Positions 8,989 to 18,560 of a stretch of DNA of 64,000 nt are shown piece by piece. Position 1 is the first letter of the stretch; each line of letters starts with the position of its first letter. The stretch is taken from the NCBI RefSeq assembly GCF_048264025.1, contig NZ_JBLXDN010000010.1, positions 61,308 to 125,307 of the forward strand. Reading direction: 5' to 3'. The stretch is from Nitrincola sp048264025. Lineage in GTDB: Bacteria; Pseudomonadota; Gammaproteobacteria; Pseudomonadales; Balneatricaceae. Under the pieces are notes generated by a model. That model was given only the letters and a program-made list of their open reading frames with translations. It searched no databases and was not told the origin of the DNA. A program made the translations under genes and the position numbers.

Positions 8989-9827
8989 TTGATCAATATG
9001 CTGTATTCGGTAAGCCTGTAGCACATAGTCAGTCACCGTTTATTCATGCCTGTTTTGCCCGTCAGCAGCAGCAATCCATGCACTATGTAGCCACTCAAGT
9101 TGAACCTGAGTCCTTTGCTCAACAAGTCGATACTTTTTTGCAGGGGCGAGGTAAGGGGCTGAACATAACCGTGCCGTTTAAAGAGGTCGCCTGGCAACTG
9201 GCTGAGGTAAAAACACCTCGCGCTGCTCTGGCCGGTGCGGTGAATACGCTGTGGCGTGATGATCAAGGTCAGCTGTGTGGTGATAATACCGATGGATTGG
9301 GGCTGGTAAATGATCTAACCCAGAATCTTGGTTGCTCATTGAAAGGAACTTCTATTCTATTATTGGGTGCCGGTGGCGCGGTTCGTGGCGTTATCCAGCC
9401 CTTACTGGAGGCTGGCTGCAGGGAGCTGATCATTGCCAATCGTACTCCGGAGAAAGCACAACAGCTGGCAAAACATTTTGCAGAAGCTGCAGGCCCATCC
9501 GTAATGCTTCAGGCCTGTGGTTATGCTGAAATACCTGCTAAAGCTTTTGATGTGATTATCAATGGAACCTCTGCAAGCTTGCAGGGAGATCTTCCTCCCT
9601 TGTCTAAAGAGGTAGTGAGTGCTCACACACTTTGTTATGACATGATGTATGCTGCCAAGCAGACCCCCTTTTGCCGCTGGGCATCCGAGCAGGGAGCTAC
9701 ACGTGTTGTAGATGGTTTGGGGATGCTGGTTGAACAGGCAGCGGAGGCTTTTTACCGCTGGCGTGATCGACGTCCTGATACCGCACCTGTCATTGCACTA
9801 TTACGCCAGAGCCTAGCGCAGCAATAA
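8985..9827 (+). CDS. aroE: Shikimate dehydrogenase
   Basis: NADPH-dependent reduction of 3-dehydroshikimate to shikimate. The 280-residue protein has the shikimate-binding SQSPFIHACF (near 15) and NITVPFKE (near 60, catalytic Lys) motifs, and the NADP Rossmann loop GAGGAVRGV (near 130). An upstream in-frame start at 8967 exists inside hemF, but MIDQYAVFGKPVAHS is the canonical N-terminus and its ATG overlaps the hemF TGA. Confidence 0.96.
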   Translation: MIDQYAVFGKPVAHSQSPFIHACFARQQQQSMHYVATQVEPESFAQQVDTFLQGRGKGLNITVPFKEVAWQLAEVKTPRAALAGAVNTLWRDDQGQLCGDNTDGLGLVNDLTQNLGCSLKGTSILLLGAGGAVRGVIQPLLEAGCRELIIANRTPEKAQQLAKHFAEAAGPSVMLQACGYAEIPAKAFDVIINGTSASLQGDLPPLSKEVVSAHTLCYDMMYAAKQTPFCRWASEQGATRVVDGLGMLVEQAAEAFYRWRDRRPDTAPVIALLRQSLAQQ

Positions 9828-9936
9828 ACGACTGCACTGGCTCAGGACATTCAATACAAGTTACAACAAATGTTGCAACTCGGGGTCAATAAACGTTATA
9901 ACCCGATTATCACTCTGCCGTCTTTGGATAGGATTT

Positions 9937-12309
9937 ATGACAGATTCGACTTTACTGAGTACCGATCAGCTGTACAAAATCTGTGACCCAAAAGACTTGC
10001 CTTTTCTGACCACAGACTCAATTGAGCCGTTTAACGGCTTTTTCGGTCAGGAGCGTGCCATTGAGGCGATGGACTTCGGGATCAGCATGCAGCGCCATGG
10101 TTACAACCTGTTTGTGATGGGCAACCCGCATACTGGCCGCTTTTCTTTTGCCATGGAAAATCTTAAAACCTATGCCAAAAAGGAGCATAAGCCTTCTGAC
10201 TGGTGTTATCTGAACAACCTTTCCGACTCTCGTTATCCGGTGGTATTGCAGCTTCCTGCTGGCAAGGCGATGCAGCTGAAGAAAGATATCGAGACGCTGT
10301 TCGAAACCTTGCAAACTGAATTACCTGCCGCCTTTGAAAGCCCGGGCTATCAGCGGATTAAAAGCCGTATCGAGCGTGACTTTACCCGCCGTTATGATCA
10401 AGCTGTGGATCAGGTCGAGCGTAAGGCACGTGATGTGAACATTGCTGTATATCGTGATGCCGGCACAATCGGTTTTACTCCTCTGGCTGAGGGCCAGGCG
10501 ATGGATGAGGCGGCTTTTTCTCAGCTTCCAGAAAACGAGCGCGAAGTTATTCAGACCAATATCTCTGATCTGGAAGATCAGCTCAATGAAGGCCTGACAG
10601 AGCTTCCCAAGTGGCGCCGTGAAGCGGCGGCGGAGTTACGTCAATTAGACAGTGATACGGCGCGTAAATCTATTCTGCCACTGTTTGCACAACTGCGTGA
10701 CCGCTATGTTCATCATGCCAGCATCCTTAAGTATCTGGGTTATTTTGAAAAAGACCTGATCAAAAATGTCGCTGAAATCGTCGGTGATGAGCGTGGTATC
10801 GAGATTAAGACAGACCAGATGCGCCAGCAGTTTCTGGAAGAGAATTACGGCATTAACCTGTTGGTGGACAATCATAAGACTAAGGGTGCTCCAGTGGTCT
10901 ATGAAGCCCACCCCAGCTATGAAAATCTGTTTGGACGAGTTGAATATAACAGTGAAATGGGGGCTTTGGTCACCAACTACACTCTGATTCGTCCAGGTGC
11001 TCTGCATAGAGCCAATGGTGGTTATCTGCTGTTGGAAGCTGAAAAGCTGCTGGAACAACCCTTTGTCTACAGTGCATTGAAGCGTGCACTGAAATCCCAT
11101 GATATCCGCATTGAAAATCCGGTCAGTGAATATACTGGCGTGAGTACCATTACGCTGAATCCACAGCCTATTCCATTGAAGGTTAAAGTGGTATTGGTCG
11201 GCGGTCGTGATATCTACTACTTGTTGCAGGAACTGGATCATGATTTTGAAAAGATGTTCCGTGTGGTGGTGGATTTTGACGAGGATGTGAAACGCTCACC
11301 TGCGAGTGTGCGTAATTATGCCCGCTTGATGAAAACGCTGGCTATGGAGGAAGGCCTGGCGCCGCTGAAACGCGAAGCGGTAGCACGCCTGACAGAGCAC
11401 AGCTCACGTATGGCCGAAGATCAGGAGATGCTTTCTGCTCATATCGGCGAATTGGTTGACCTGCTGTGTGAGGCTGATTTCCGCCGTCGCCAGCGAGGTG
11501 ATGAGCTGATCAGCTCTGCGCATGTTGAAATGGCCCTGCAGGGTAAAGAGCGTCGCACAGGCCGCCTGTCAGAAAAAATTCTCGAAAGTATTCTTAACCG
11601 CACGGTGTTGATTGATACCGATGGCAGTGCCGTTGGTTGTGCTAATGGCTTGAGTGTACTGCAAGTCGGTGATGTGTCTTTTGGAACCCCGGCCCGCATT
11701 ACCGCTACAGTGAACCCTGGCAACAAGGGCATAGTGGATATAGAACGAGAAGTGACTCTGGGCCAGCCGATCCACTCCAAAGGCGTGTTGATCCTGTCTG
11801 GCTATCTGGGTCACCAATATGCGCATGATTTCCCCATGACCTTGTCCGCCAGTATTGCCATGGAGCAGTCTTACGGCTATATCGATGGTGACAGTGCGTC
11901 ATTGGCTGAAATATGCACTTTGATTTCAGCGCTGACAAGAATCCCGATCTATCAACACTTCGCCACGACCGGTTCAATTAACCAGTATGGTGAAGTACAG
12001 GCGATTGGCGGGGTTAATGAGAAAATCGAGGGTTTCTTCCAGCTTTGTAACATGCGCGGACTGACTGGCAGTCAGGGCGTTATTATCCCACGTGCCAATG
12101 TGCGCAACCTGATGCTGAAAAAAGATGTCGTTGAAGCCGTCAATGCGGGTGATTTTTCTATACATGCCGTTAGTCATGTTGATCAATGTCTGGAATTGCT
12201 CATGGGGCGTAAAGCGGGGCAACTGAAAACCGATGGCCACTTCACGCAACGCAGTATTAACGCCTTGGTGGTTAAACGTCTGCGAGAAATCGCCAAGGCC
12301 AAGCCCTGA
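9937..12309 (+). CDS. Lon-like ATP-dependent protease (LonH/AsrA type)
   Basis: A 790-residue protein of the Lon-related family that includes E. coli YcbZ and the Pseudomonas AsrA protease. The N-terminal two thirds form an AAA+-like region, with HRANGGYLLLEAEKLL as the family's Walker-B-like stretch. The C-terminal S16 protease domain has the catalytic Ser in GDSAS (near 655) and the Lys in GGVNEKIEG (near 695), so a Ser-Lys dyad is complete. The position equivalent to Walker A reads GNPHTGRFS and lacks the usual GK[ST], so ATP use is uncertain. A 109-bp gap separates it from aroE. Likely a stress protease; substrates unknown. Confidence 0.87.
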   Translation: MTDSTLLSTDQLYKICDPKDLPFLTTDSIEPFNGFFGQERAIEAMDFGISMQRHGYNLFVMGNPHTGRFSFAMENLKTYAKKEHKPSDWCYLNNLSDSRYPVVLQLPAGKAMQLKKDIETLFETLQTELPAAFESPGYQRIKSRIERDFTRRYDQAVDQVERKARDVNIAVYRDAGTIGFTPLAEGQAMDEAAFSQLPENEREVIQTNISDLEDQLNEGLTELPKWRREAAAELRQLDSDTARKSILPLFAQLRDRYVHHASILKYLGYFEKDLIKNVAEIVGDERGIEIKTDQMRQQFLEENYGINLLVDNHKTKGAPVVYEAHPSYENLFGRVEYNSEMGALVTNYTLIRPGALHRANGGYLLLEAEKLLEQPFVYSALKRALKSHDIRIENPVSEYTGVSTITLNPQPIPLKVKVVLVGGRDIYYLLQELDHDFEKMFRVVVDFDEDVKRSPASVRNYARLMKTLAMEEGLAPLKREAVARLTEHSSRMAEDQEMLSAHIGELVDLLCEADFRRRQRGDELISSAHVEMALQGKERRTGRLSEKILESILNRTVLIDTDGSAVGCANGLSVLQVGDVSFGTPARITATVNPGNKGIVDIEREVTLGQPIHSKGVLILSGYLGHQYAHDFPMTLSASIAMEQSYGYIDGDSASLAEICTLISALTRIPIYQHFATTGSINQYGEVQAIGGVNEKIEGFFQLCNMRGLTGSQGVIIPRANVRNLMLKKDVVEAVNAGDFSIHAVSHVDQCLELLMGRKAGQLKTDGHFTQRSINALVVKRLREIAKAKP

Positions 12310-12327
12310 AAAAGAATGGTTTGATAA

Positions 12328-12696
12328 ATGACTGTCATTAAAGGTTTTTTAATCCTTTTATTGTTCTTGCTGTTGGGCGATGTGATAGTAACCAGCTTAG
12401 AGTTGCCTGTGTCACCGGGTGTTATCGGGATGCTTATGGTTACTCTATGGCTGCTGATGCGTGGTCGAATGCAGAATGACCTGGCTGCTGTGAGTCAGCC
12501 GCTGATTGCGCTCTTGGCAATGCTAATTATGCCGGGTGTGGTGGGGGTGTTTTTTGTCGTGGGTGATTATGCTCAGTACTGGCTAGCCGCCCTACTGGCA
12601 CTGGTGGTGGGGACAATGCTGAGTGTCTTGACCACCCTGTGGTTGATGTCTCGGTTAATGCCGGCGACAAAGAGACCGGAGACCGATGATGCCTGA
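12328..12696 (+). CDS. lrgA: CidA/LrgA family holin-like membrane protein
   Basis: A 122-residue protein with four predicted membrane helices, matching the CidA/LrgA family. Members are linked to murein hydrolase export, cell lysis control or transport of small metabolites such as pyruvate. The core motif LPVSPGVIGMLMV near residue 27 is typical. The stop overlaps the start of the lrgB-type partner by 11 bases, the expected pairing. Confidence 0.88.
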   Translation: MTVIKGFLILLLFLLLGDVIVTSLELPVSPGVIGMLMVTLWLLMRGRMQNDLAAVSQPLIALLAMLIMPGVVGVFFVVGDYAQYWLAALLALVVGTMLSVLTTLWLMSRLMPATKRPETDDA

Positions 12697-13420
12697 ATTT
12701 ATGCATGGGTTGGTAATGTTACGGGATCATTTAACCGCAACACCCATAGCGGCTATTGCCATAACGCTGAGCGCTTTTTTTGCCGGAAACTGGCTGTTTC
12801 AGAAGATGGGACGGCCGACCTGGTGCCCCGGCATACTGCTTGCGGCGCTGTTTGTGGTGTTGATGCTGGTGGTATTGCAGATCGATTATCGCGTTTATCA
12901 AGCTGGTGCTGGCTGGCTTGTGCTGTTGTTGGGTCCTGCCACGGTTGCTCTTGGTGTGCCTTTATTTCAGCAGATCCACCATATCCGCGCACTATGGAAG
13001 CCGATACTGTTTACTTTGCCTCCGGCGGCTACGCTGGCGGCACTCTATGCACTGCTGCTGGGTTGGCTGGCGGGTGCTTCACCTGAGGTATTGGCCTCTT
13101 TAGCCCCTAAGTCTGTAACCGCACCGATTGCCATGGGTATTACTGAACAAATGGGTGGTTCCATTCCTATTCTGATGGGCGCCTTATTGATAACCGGCGT
13201 TATGGCTACCCTCTGGGTTAATCTGATCAGCAACTGGCTAAAGATTGAAGATCATCGGGTGATAGGCTTTGCCCTGGGTATCAACGGTCATGCAATCGGC
13301 ACAGTTCGAGCTTTTGAAATCAGCCCCACCGCTGGTGCCTTTGCATCACTGGGAATGGGGCTGACTGGATTATTTACGGCCCTGTTCCTGCCACTTATCT
13401 GGTTGTTGCTTGGCTTGTGA
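12686..13420 (+). CDS. lrgB: LrgB/CidB family membrane protein
   Basis: A 244-residue polytopic membrane protein, partner of the preceding LrgA-like protein. Family-typical segments are LGPATVALGVPLFQQ, LAPKSVTAPIAMGITEQMGG and GINGHAIGTVRAFE. Two adjacent ATG codons (12686 and 12689) are both possible starts. The pair is thought to act together in lysis control or metabolite transport; which of these applies here cannot be told from sequence. Confidence 0.9.
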   Translation: MMPEFMHGLVMLRDHLTATPIAAIAITLSAFFAGNWLFQKMGRPTWCPGILLAALFVVLMLVVLQIDYRVYQAGAGWLVLLLGPATVALGVPLFQQIHHIRALWKPILFTLPPAATLAALYALLLGWLAGASPEVLASLAPKSVTAPIAMGITEQMGGSIPILMGALLITGVMATLWVNLISNWLKIEDHRVIGFALGINGHAIGTVRAFEISPTAGAFASLGMGLTGLFTALFLPLIWLLLGL

Positions 13421-13424
13421 GCAC

Positions 13425-13967
13425 TTACTTGCTCCAGGACTCTTGCATATGGGTGTCTTTTAGCTTTCGATAGTTGTCTGCACTGTAGCTGAAGAAGTTA
13501 CGCTCTTTATCAGTTAGTGGGCGTACCTGTTTTACCGGTCGGCCGACATAGAGATAACCGCTTTGCAGTGTTTTTCCGGGTGGCACCAAACTGCCCGCCC
13601 CGATGACCACCTCATCCTCAACTACCGCACCATCCATTATCAGGCTACCCATGCCGACCAGCACGCGATTACCGATACAACAACCATGTAAGGTGACCTG
13701 ATGCCCCACGGTAACCTCGTCCCCCACGATCAACGGATAACCGTCAGGGTTGAAGGGGCCAGCATGGGTGATATGCAACACAGAACCATCTTGAATGCTG
13801 CTACAGCGCCCAATACGTATATGATTCATATCACCTCGTATTACCGTCAGTGGCCAGACTGAAGAGTCATCGCCGATTTCCACATCACCCAGTACTACGG
13901 CGCTTGGGTCGATAAAAACGGCCTTGCCCAATTGCGGTCGTTTGCCCTGATACTCACGTATATGCAT
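13425..13967 (-). CDS. Gamma-class carbonic anhydrase family protein (YrdA/PaaY-like)
   Basis: A left-handed beta-helix hexapeptide-repeat protein of 180 residues. It keeps the three metal-ligand histidines of the gamma carbonic anhydrase family in LHITHAGPF and VTVGHQVTLHGC. The open frame continues upstream to 14108, but the ATG at 13967 (MHIREYQGKRPQLG) has a GGAG site and gives the family's usual N-terminus. It is divergent from prlC, a neighbour pairing also seen in pseudomonads. Catalytic activity is not proven for most YrdA-type members. Confidence 0.88.
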   Translation of the reverse strand: MHIREYQGKRPQLGKAVFIDPSAVVLGDVEIGDDSSVWPLTVIRGDMNHIRIGRCSSIQDGSVLHITHAGPFNPDGYPLIVGDEVTVGHQVTLHGCCIGNRVLVGMGSLIMDGAVVEDEVVIGAGSLVPPGKTLQSGYLYVGRPVKQVRPLTDKERNFFSYSADNYRKLKDTHMQESWSK

Positions 13968-14087
13968 GGATAAAACTCCGGATCGGTTGAAAAGTGACGT
14001 ACACTTCCCCATTGTATAACAGATCAGCGACAGCGGTTCAGTCAGGCGCTTAGTGTCTGTCGAGAATAACCTTGAAGAGGCCCAAAT

Positions 14088-16130
14088 ATGCACAACCCTT
14101 TGCTCCAACCCACTCAGCTACCCCCATTCAGTAACATCGAGGTGGCGCATATTGAACCGGCTATCGATGCAATTCTGGCGCAAAACCGTGCGGATGTGGC
14201 GGCTCTGACAGCCGCACAGCAGACTCATGACTGGCAGTCACTGGTAGCGACCCTGGAAGAAGGATCGGATCGACTCTCCTATGCCTGGTCCATCGCTTCC
14301 CATCTGAACGGTGTGATGAACTCTGATGAGCTGCGTGAAGTCTACAACCGTTGCCTGCCCAAGCTGTCTGCCTACTGGACTGAAATGGGTCAGCACAAAG
14401 GCTTGTTTCAGGCTTATGAGCGCTTTGCTGCCAGTGAACACTATGCTGGTCTGGACGCGGCACAGAAAAAGGTTATCGATAATACCCTTCGGGATTTTCG
14501 TTTATCCGGCATTGCGTTGCCACCCGATCAGCAGCAGCGCTATGCCGAAATTCAACAGCGCTTATCTGAATTGACCAATAAATTTTCCGAAAACGTGTTG
14601 GATGCGACCCAGGGTTGGTACTTTCACACAACTGATGTGGCTGAGCTGCAAGGCTTGCCGGAGGACGCCATTGAAGCGGCGGCCAGCGCTGCACACAGTC
14701 GCGATTTGCAGGGCTGGGTTATCACGCTGGACTTCCCTTCCTACTATGCGGTGATAACCTATGCTGATCAGGCGTCTGTGCGTGAGCAGTTCTATCGTGC
14801 CTATTCCACCCGAGCCTCTGATCAAGGTCCAAATGCCGGTCGTTGGGATAATTCGGCAGTAATGGAAGAGATATTGGTGTTGCGTCATGAGTTGGCTCAG
14901 CTGCTTGGTTATGACAGCTATGCCGATTACTCACTGGCCACGAAAATGGCTGATACACCCGATCAAGTGATTGGTTTTCTGGAAGACCTTGCTACTAAAA
15001 GCCGCCATGTCGCTGAGCAGGACCTGGCTGAGCTGACAGCCTTTGCGGCCGAACAAAATGGCGTAGAAAGCCTCAACCCCTGGGATGTGGCTTATTATGC
15101 CGAAAAGCTTAAGCAGTCACGCTATCAGCTTTCTCAGCAGATGTTACGCCCCTATTTTCCCTTGCCCAAAGTATTGGATGGTTTGTTTGCGGTTGCAGCG
15201 CGTTTGTTCGACATTCACATAGAAGAGCAGGATAACGTCGATACATGGCATCCAGATGTGCGTTTCTTGCGCTTATCCCGTGATGGCAAAACCTTAGCCT
15301 ATTGCTACCTGGATCCCTTTGCCCGTAGCAATAAGCGCGGTGGTGCCTGGATGGCGGATTGCCGGGATCGTCGTCGTTGTGCCGATGGTCAGGTTCAACT
15401 GCCAGTGGCTTATCTGGTGTGTAATTTTAACCCCCCCGTTGGTGGGAAGCCGGCGCTGTTGACGCACGATGAAGTAACCACGCTGTTCCATGAATTTGGG
15501 CATGGGCTGCATCATATGCTCACGCAGATCGATTATGCCGAGGTCAGTGGCATCAACGGTGTTGCCTGGGATGCCGTCGAGCTGCCAAGTCAGTTTTTGG
15601 AAAACTGGTGCTGGGAACCGGAAGGTCTGGCGCTCATGTCCGGGCATTATGAAACCGGTGAATCCCTTCCGGGTGATCTGTTAGAGAAAATGCTGGCGGC
15701 AAAGCATTTTCAAGCCGGTATGATGATGGTGCGCCAGTTGGAGTTTTCTTTGTTCGACTTCCGTTTGCATCATGAATACCAGCCGGGTAAAACGGTTATT
15801 CAAGCCATATTAGACCAGGTGCGTGAGCAAGTCGCTGTGCTGACGCCTCCACCTGAAAATCGCTTTCAGCATAGTTTCAGTCATATCTTTGCGGGTGGCT
15901 ATGCCGCGGGCTATTACAGCTATAAATGGGCCGAAGTGCTATCAGCTGACGCCTTTTCCCGTTTTGAAGAAGAAGGTATTTTCAGCGAAGCCGCGGGACA
16001 GGATTTCCGTACCCATATACTGGAAAAAGGCGGTTCGGACGAGCCTATGAATCTATTTGTGGCGTTTCGTGGACGTGAACCCAGTGTCGAGGCTTTACTG
16101 CGACACAATGGCATAACACCCAAAGCATGA
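14088..16130 (+). CDS. prlC: Oligopeptidase A (M3 zinc metallopeptidase)
   Basis: Cytoplasmic zinc endopeptidase that degrades signal peptides and short peptides. The 680 residues match the M3A family. The zinc-binding HEFGH is at 468-472 (FHEFGHGLHHML), with the downstream Glu ligand region SQFLENWCWEPE. The C-terminus has the family's IFAGGYAAGYYSYKWAEVL. It starts at the ATG of MHNPLLQPTQLPPFSNI and is followed seven bases later by a YheV-like gene, a pairing conserved in gammaproteobacteria. Confidence 0.96.
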   Translation: MHNPLLQPTQLPPFSNIEVAHIEPAIDAILAQNRADVAALTAAQQTHDWQSLVATLEEGSDRLSYAWSIASHLNGVMNSDELREVYNRCLPKLSAYWTEMGQHKGLFQAYERFAASEHYAGLDAAQKKVIDNTLRDFRLSGIALPPDQQQRYAEIQQRLSELTNKFSENVLDATQGWYFHTTDVAELQGLPEDAIEAAASAAHSRDLQGWVITLDFPSYYAVITYADQASVREQFYRAYSTRASDQGPNAGRWDNSAVMEEILVLRHELAQLLGYDSYADYSLATKMADTPDQVIGFLEDLATKSRHVAEQDLAELTAFAAEQNGVESLNPWDVAYYAEKLKQSRYQLSQQMLRPYFPLPKVLDGLFAVAARLFDIHIEEQDNVDTWHPDVRFLRLSRDGKTLAYCYLDPFARSNKRGGAWMADCRDRRRCADGQVQLPVAYLVCNFNPPVGGKPALLTHDEVTTLFHEFGHGLHHMLTQIDYAEVSGINGVAWDAVELPSQFLENWCWEPEGLALMSGHYETGESLPGDLLEKMLAAKHFQAGMMMVRQLEFSLFDFRLHHEYQPGKTVIQAILDQVREQVAVLTPPPENRFQHSFSHIFAGGYAAGYYSYKWAEVLSADAFSRFEEEGIFSEAAGQDFRTHILEKGGSDEPMNLFVAFRGREPSVEALLRHNGITPKA

Positions 16131-16137
16131 GGTCTGT

Positions 16138-16422
16138 ATGTCGGTAACCAAACGTTTTATCGCCGGGGCTGTCTGTCCCCGGTGCGGCAAGATGGATGCG
16201 GTGCGTATGCATCGGGATGAGGAGCGTGAGTACCGCGAGTGTATCGCCTGCGGTTTCAGTGATTCCTTGCGTCTGGATGGACGACCCGAGCCACAGGAAA
16301 TCGATACACGGGTACACAAGGACAAGCCAGAAGACCGGCTCAGCGCTAAAGCCAAGGCCTCTGAGCCGGTTAAAGCTGAGCCGATCAGGTTATTCCTTAA
16401 TCCAGGTAAAAGCGCTGACTGA
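16138..16422 (+). CDS. YheV-like zinc-ribbon protein
   Basis: A 94-residue protein with an N-terminal zinc ribbon: CPRCGK near residue 14 and CIACGF near 38. This is the DUF2387/YheV arrangement (KRFIAGAVCPRCGKMDAVRM). The C-terminal half is charged and probably disordered. Function unknown; a nucleic-acid or metal role is only inferred from the ribbon. It follows prlC closely and converges on the MATE gene with a six-base gap. Confidence 0.87.
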   Translation: MSVTKRFIAGAVCPRCGKMDAVRMHRDEEREYRECIACGFSDSLRLDGRPEPQEIDTRVHKDKPEDRLSAKAKASEPVKAEPIRLFLNPGKSAD

Positions 16423-16428
16423 TTGCCA

Positions 16429-17766
16429 CTACGCCAGTCCCCAGCGGTTATAACGGGTCAGTTGCACATAGACCCATCCACCGCTGAGGCCTCTGGCCAG
16501 AAACAGACCGCACATAGCCATCCATAGGCCATGATTGGCTAAGGGTTGGGTAAGCCACCAGAGTGGCAGAAAGACCAGTAATACCGAAAGCAGCATGGTA
16601 TTCTGCATCGCCTTTACCTGAGTGGTACCGATAAAAACACCATCGAGCAGGTAACTCCAAACCGCTATCAGTGGCATAGCGATCAACCAGGGCAGGTAAA
16701 TGCCAGCCTGCTCTCTTACGCTGTCGATACTGGTGAGTAATGAGATCACAAAATCACCGGCTAGCCAGAAAAACAAAGTCATCCCCAGTGCTGATATCAA
16801 TGACCAGAGGGTCGCTGCGCTAATCAGTTGATAAAAATCTTTCGATTTACGACGTCCCAGAGCTCTGCCTGCCAAAGCTTCCGTCGCATGTGCAAAGCCA
16901 TCCAGTGCATTGGATATAAGCACCAGAAAATTTAGTAGCACCGCGTTAGCTGCGACGATATCCGTGCCTAAACGCGCACCCTGTGCTGTAAAAAAAGCAA
17001 AGCAGAACAGCAGCAACAGGGTGCGGACAAACAGGTAACGATTCACGTGAAACAGTGCGGCATAATCACGCCAGCGCAGTAATTGTCGAGCAACAAACTG
17101 ACCGCCGGTATTTATCAGCAGGCCACGGCATAACCACAACCCGAGCCCCAGGCTGGCGTATTCTGCCAGCACGGTACCCAGTGCGACGCCATCGGCGCGC
17201 ATGCCCAAGCCAAATACAAATAGCAGGTTGAGAACAATATTCAGCAGATTGGTCAGGGTCATGAGTAACAGCGGAATGCGGGTGTTCTGATTGCCGACAA
17301 ACCAGCCCAGTAGAACAAAATTACAGAGTACGGCGGGCGCGCCCCAGGCTCGGATAAGCGCATAGTGACGGGCTTCAGTGACTACGGCTTCTGTTGCGCC
17401 GGACAGTGCCAGTGCGAGTTCGGTAATTGGGTTGCGTAACAGAAATATAATCGACCCTAACAAAAAGGCGATCAGCAAGGATTGAGCAAGATAATTACGA
17501 ATGGCATTACCGTCCTCACGCCCAAAGGCCTGCGCAACGAGTCCTGTGGTGCCCATACGTAAAAAGCCAAAACTCCAGTAAACCACGGTAAACAGCATTC
17601 CACCTATGGCGATGGCAGCCAGGTAGCGAGGCTCGGGTAAATGACCCATCACCGCCGTATCTACTAACCCTAGTAACGGCACGGTAATATTGGATAACAT
17701 CATTGGCCAGGCAAGTTGCCAAACGCGACGGTGGATGGCGCTATCTGGCCAGTAATGAAAAGCCAT
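16429..17766 (-). CDS. MATE-family efflux transporter (DinF-like)
   Basis: A 445-residue membrane protein with about 12 hydrophobic helices in two pseudo-repeats. MMLSNITVPLLGLVDTAVMG at the N-terminus is characteristic of DinF-type MATE transporters, which exchange Na+ or H+ for cationic drugs or oxidised compounds. Its ATG overlaps the znuB stop by one base (TGATG), so it is probably co-transcribed with the zinc uptake genes and might come under Zur control. That coupling is inference. Confidence 0.9.
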   Translation of the reverse strand: MAFHYWPDSAIHRRVWQLAWPMMLSNITVPLLGLVDTAVMGHLPEPRYLAAIAIGGMLFTVVYWSFGFLRMGTTGLVAQAFGREDGNAIRNYLAQSLLIAFLLGSIIFLLRNPITELALALSGATEAVVTEARHYALIRAWGAPAVLCNFVLLGWFVGNQNTRIPLLLMTLTNLLNIVLNLLFVFGLGMRADGVALGTVLAEYASLGLGLWLCRGLLINTGGQFVARQLLRWRDYAALFHVNRYLFVRTLLLLFCFAFFTAQGARLGTDIVAANAVLLNFLVLISNALDGFAHATEALAGRALGRRKSKDFYQLISAATLWSLISALGMTLFFWLAGDFVISLLTSIDSVREQAGIYLPWLIAMPLIAVWSYLLDGVFIGTTQVKAMQNTMLLSVLLVFLPLWWLTQPLANHGLWMAMCGLFLARGLSGGWVYVQLTRYNRWGLA

Positions 17767-18560
17767 CAGCGGCTGGCTCGCTTTAATGGCAGGCTGTAGA
17801 GCAGCAGAAAAATTACCAAAGCTGTGACCACGACCGAGGGGCCAGCTGGTGTGTCAAACACCCAGGAAGCCCAGATGCCACCAGTTACCGCGACCATGCC
17901 TAGCAGCGAGGCTATGCAGGCCATCTGTTCGGGCGTGCTGGATAAGCGACGTGCCGCGGCCGCTGGGATGATCAGTAGTGAGGTGATCAGCAAAATACCA
18001 ACCAGTTTCATGGCCACGGCAATGACCAGTGCAATCATCAGCATCAGAGCTAGCCGTGTGGCAGTAACATTCACCCCTTCGACGCGTGCCATCTCTTCAT
18101 TGATGGTAATCGCCAGGAGTGGATGCCACAGGCGCCAGAGAGTAAACAATACCAATAGCCCTCCTCCATAAACCCACAGCAGATCAGACGGTGCAATCGC
18201 CAACAGATCACCAAACAAATATTGCATCAGATCGATACGGATATGGTCCAGTAAGGATACAGCGACCAGGCCAATCGACAGAGTGCTGTGCGCCATGATA
18301 CCCAGTAGCGTGTCAGTGGCGACCAGATGTTGCTTTTGCATCGCTACCAGTAAAACCGCCAGCAATACGCAGCAAACCATCACCGCCAAATTCAGGTTGA
18401 TGCTGAACAAAAAGCCCATGGCCACACCCATTAGGGCAGAATGGGCCAGGGTGTCACCAAAGTAAGCCATACGCCGCCAGACCACGAAGGCGCCCAAAGG
18501 TCCGGTGATTGCCGCAACGCCTAAACCACCCGCCAGGGCAATCAGAATAAACTCAGGCAT
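17766..18560 (-). CDS. znuB: Zinc ABC transporter permease ZnuB
   Basis: Membrane subunit of the high-affinity Zn2+ importer. The 264 residues fall in the ABC-3 family, with about eight hydrophobic helices and the family stretch YFGDTLAHSALMGVAMGF near residue 33. It overlaps znuC by eight bases and belongs to a zur-znuC-znuB-dinF run with no gaps. The substrate is assigned from the neighbours zur and the His-rich znuA. Confidence 0.94.
   Translation of the reverse strand: MPEFILIALAGGLGVAAITGPLGAFVVWRRMAYFGDTLAHSALMGVAMGFLFSINLNLAVMVCCVLLAVLLVAMQKQHLVATDTLLGIMAHSTLSIGLVAVSLLDHIRIDLMQYLFGDLLAIAPSDLLWVYGGGLLVLFTLWRLWHPLLAITINEEMARVEGVNVTATRLALMLMIALVIAVAMKLVGILLITSLLIIPAAAARRLSSTPEQMACIASLLGMVAVTGGIWASWVFDTPAGPSVVVTALVIFLLLYSLPLKRASR

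Noticed and set aside
10645..11241. 198-codon minus-strand frame inside the Lon-like gene
   Set aside because: Although long, it lies wholly opposite a well-supported gene and shows no domain features or start signals.
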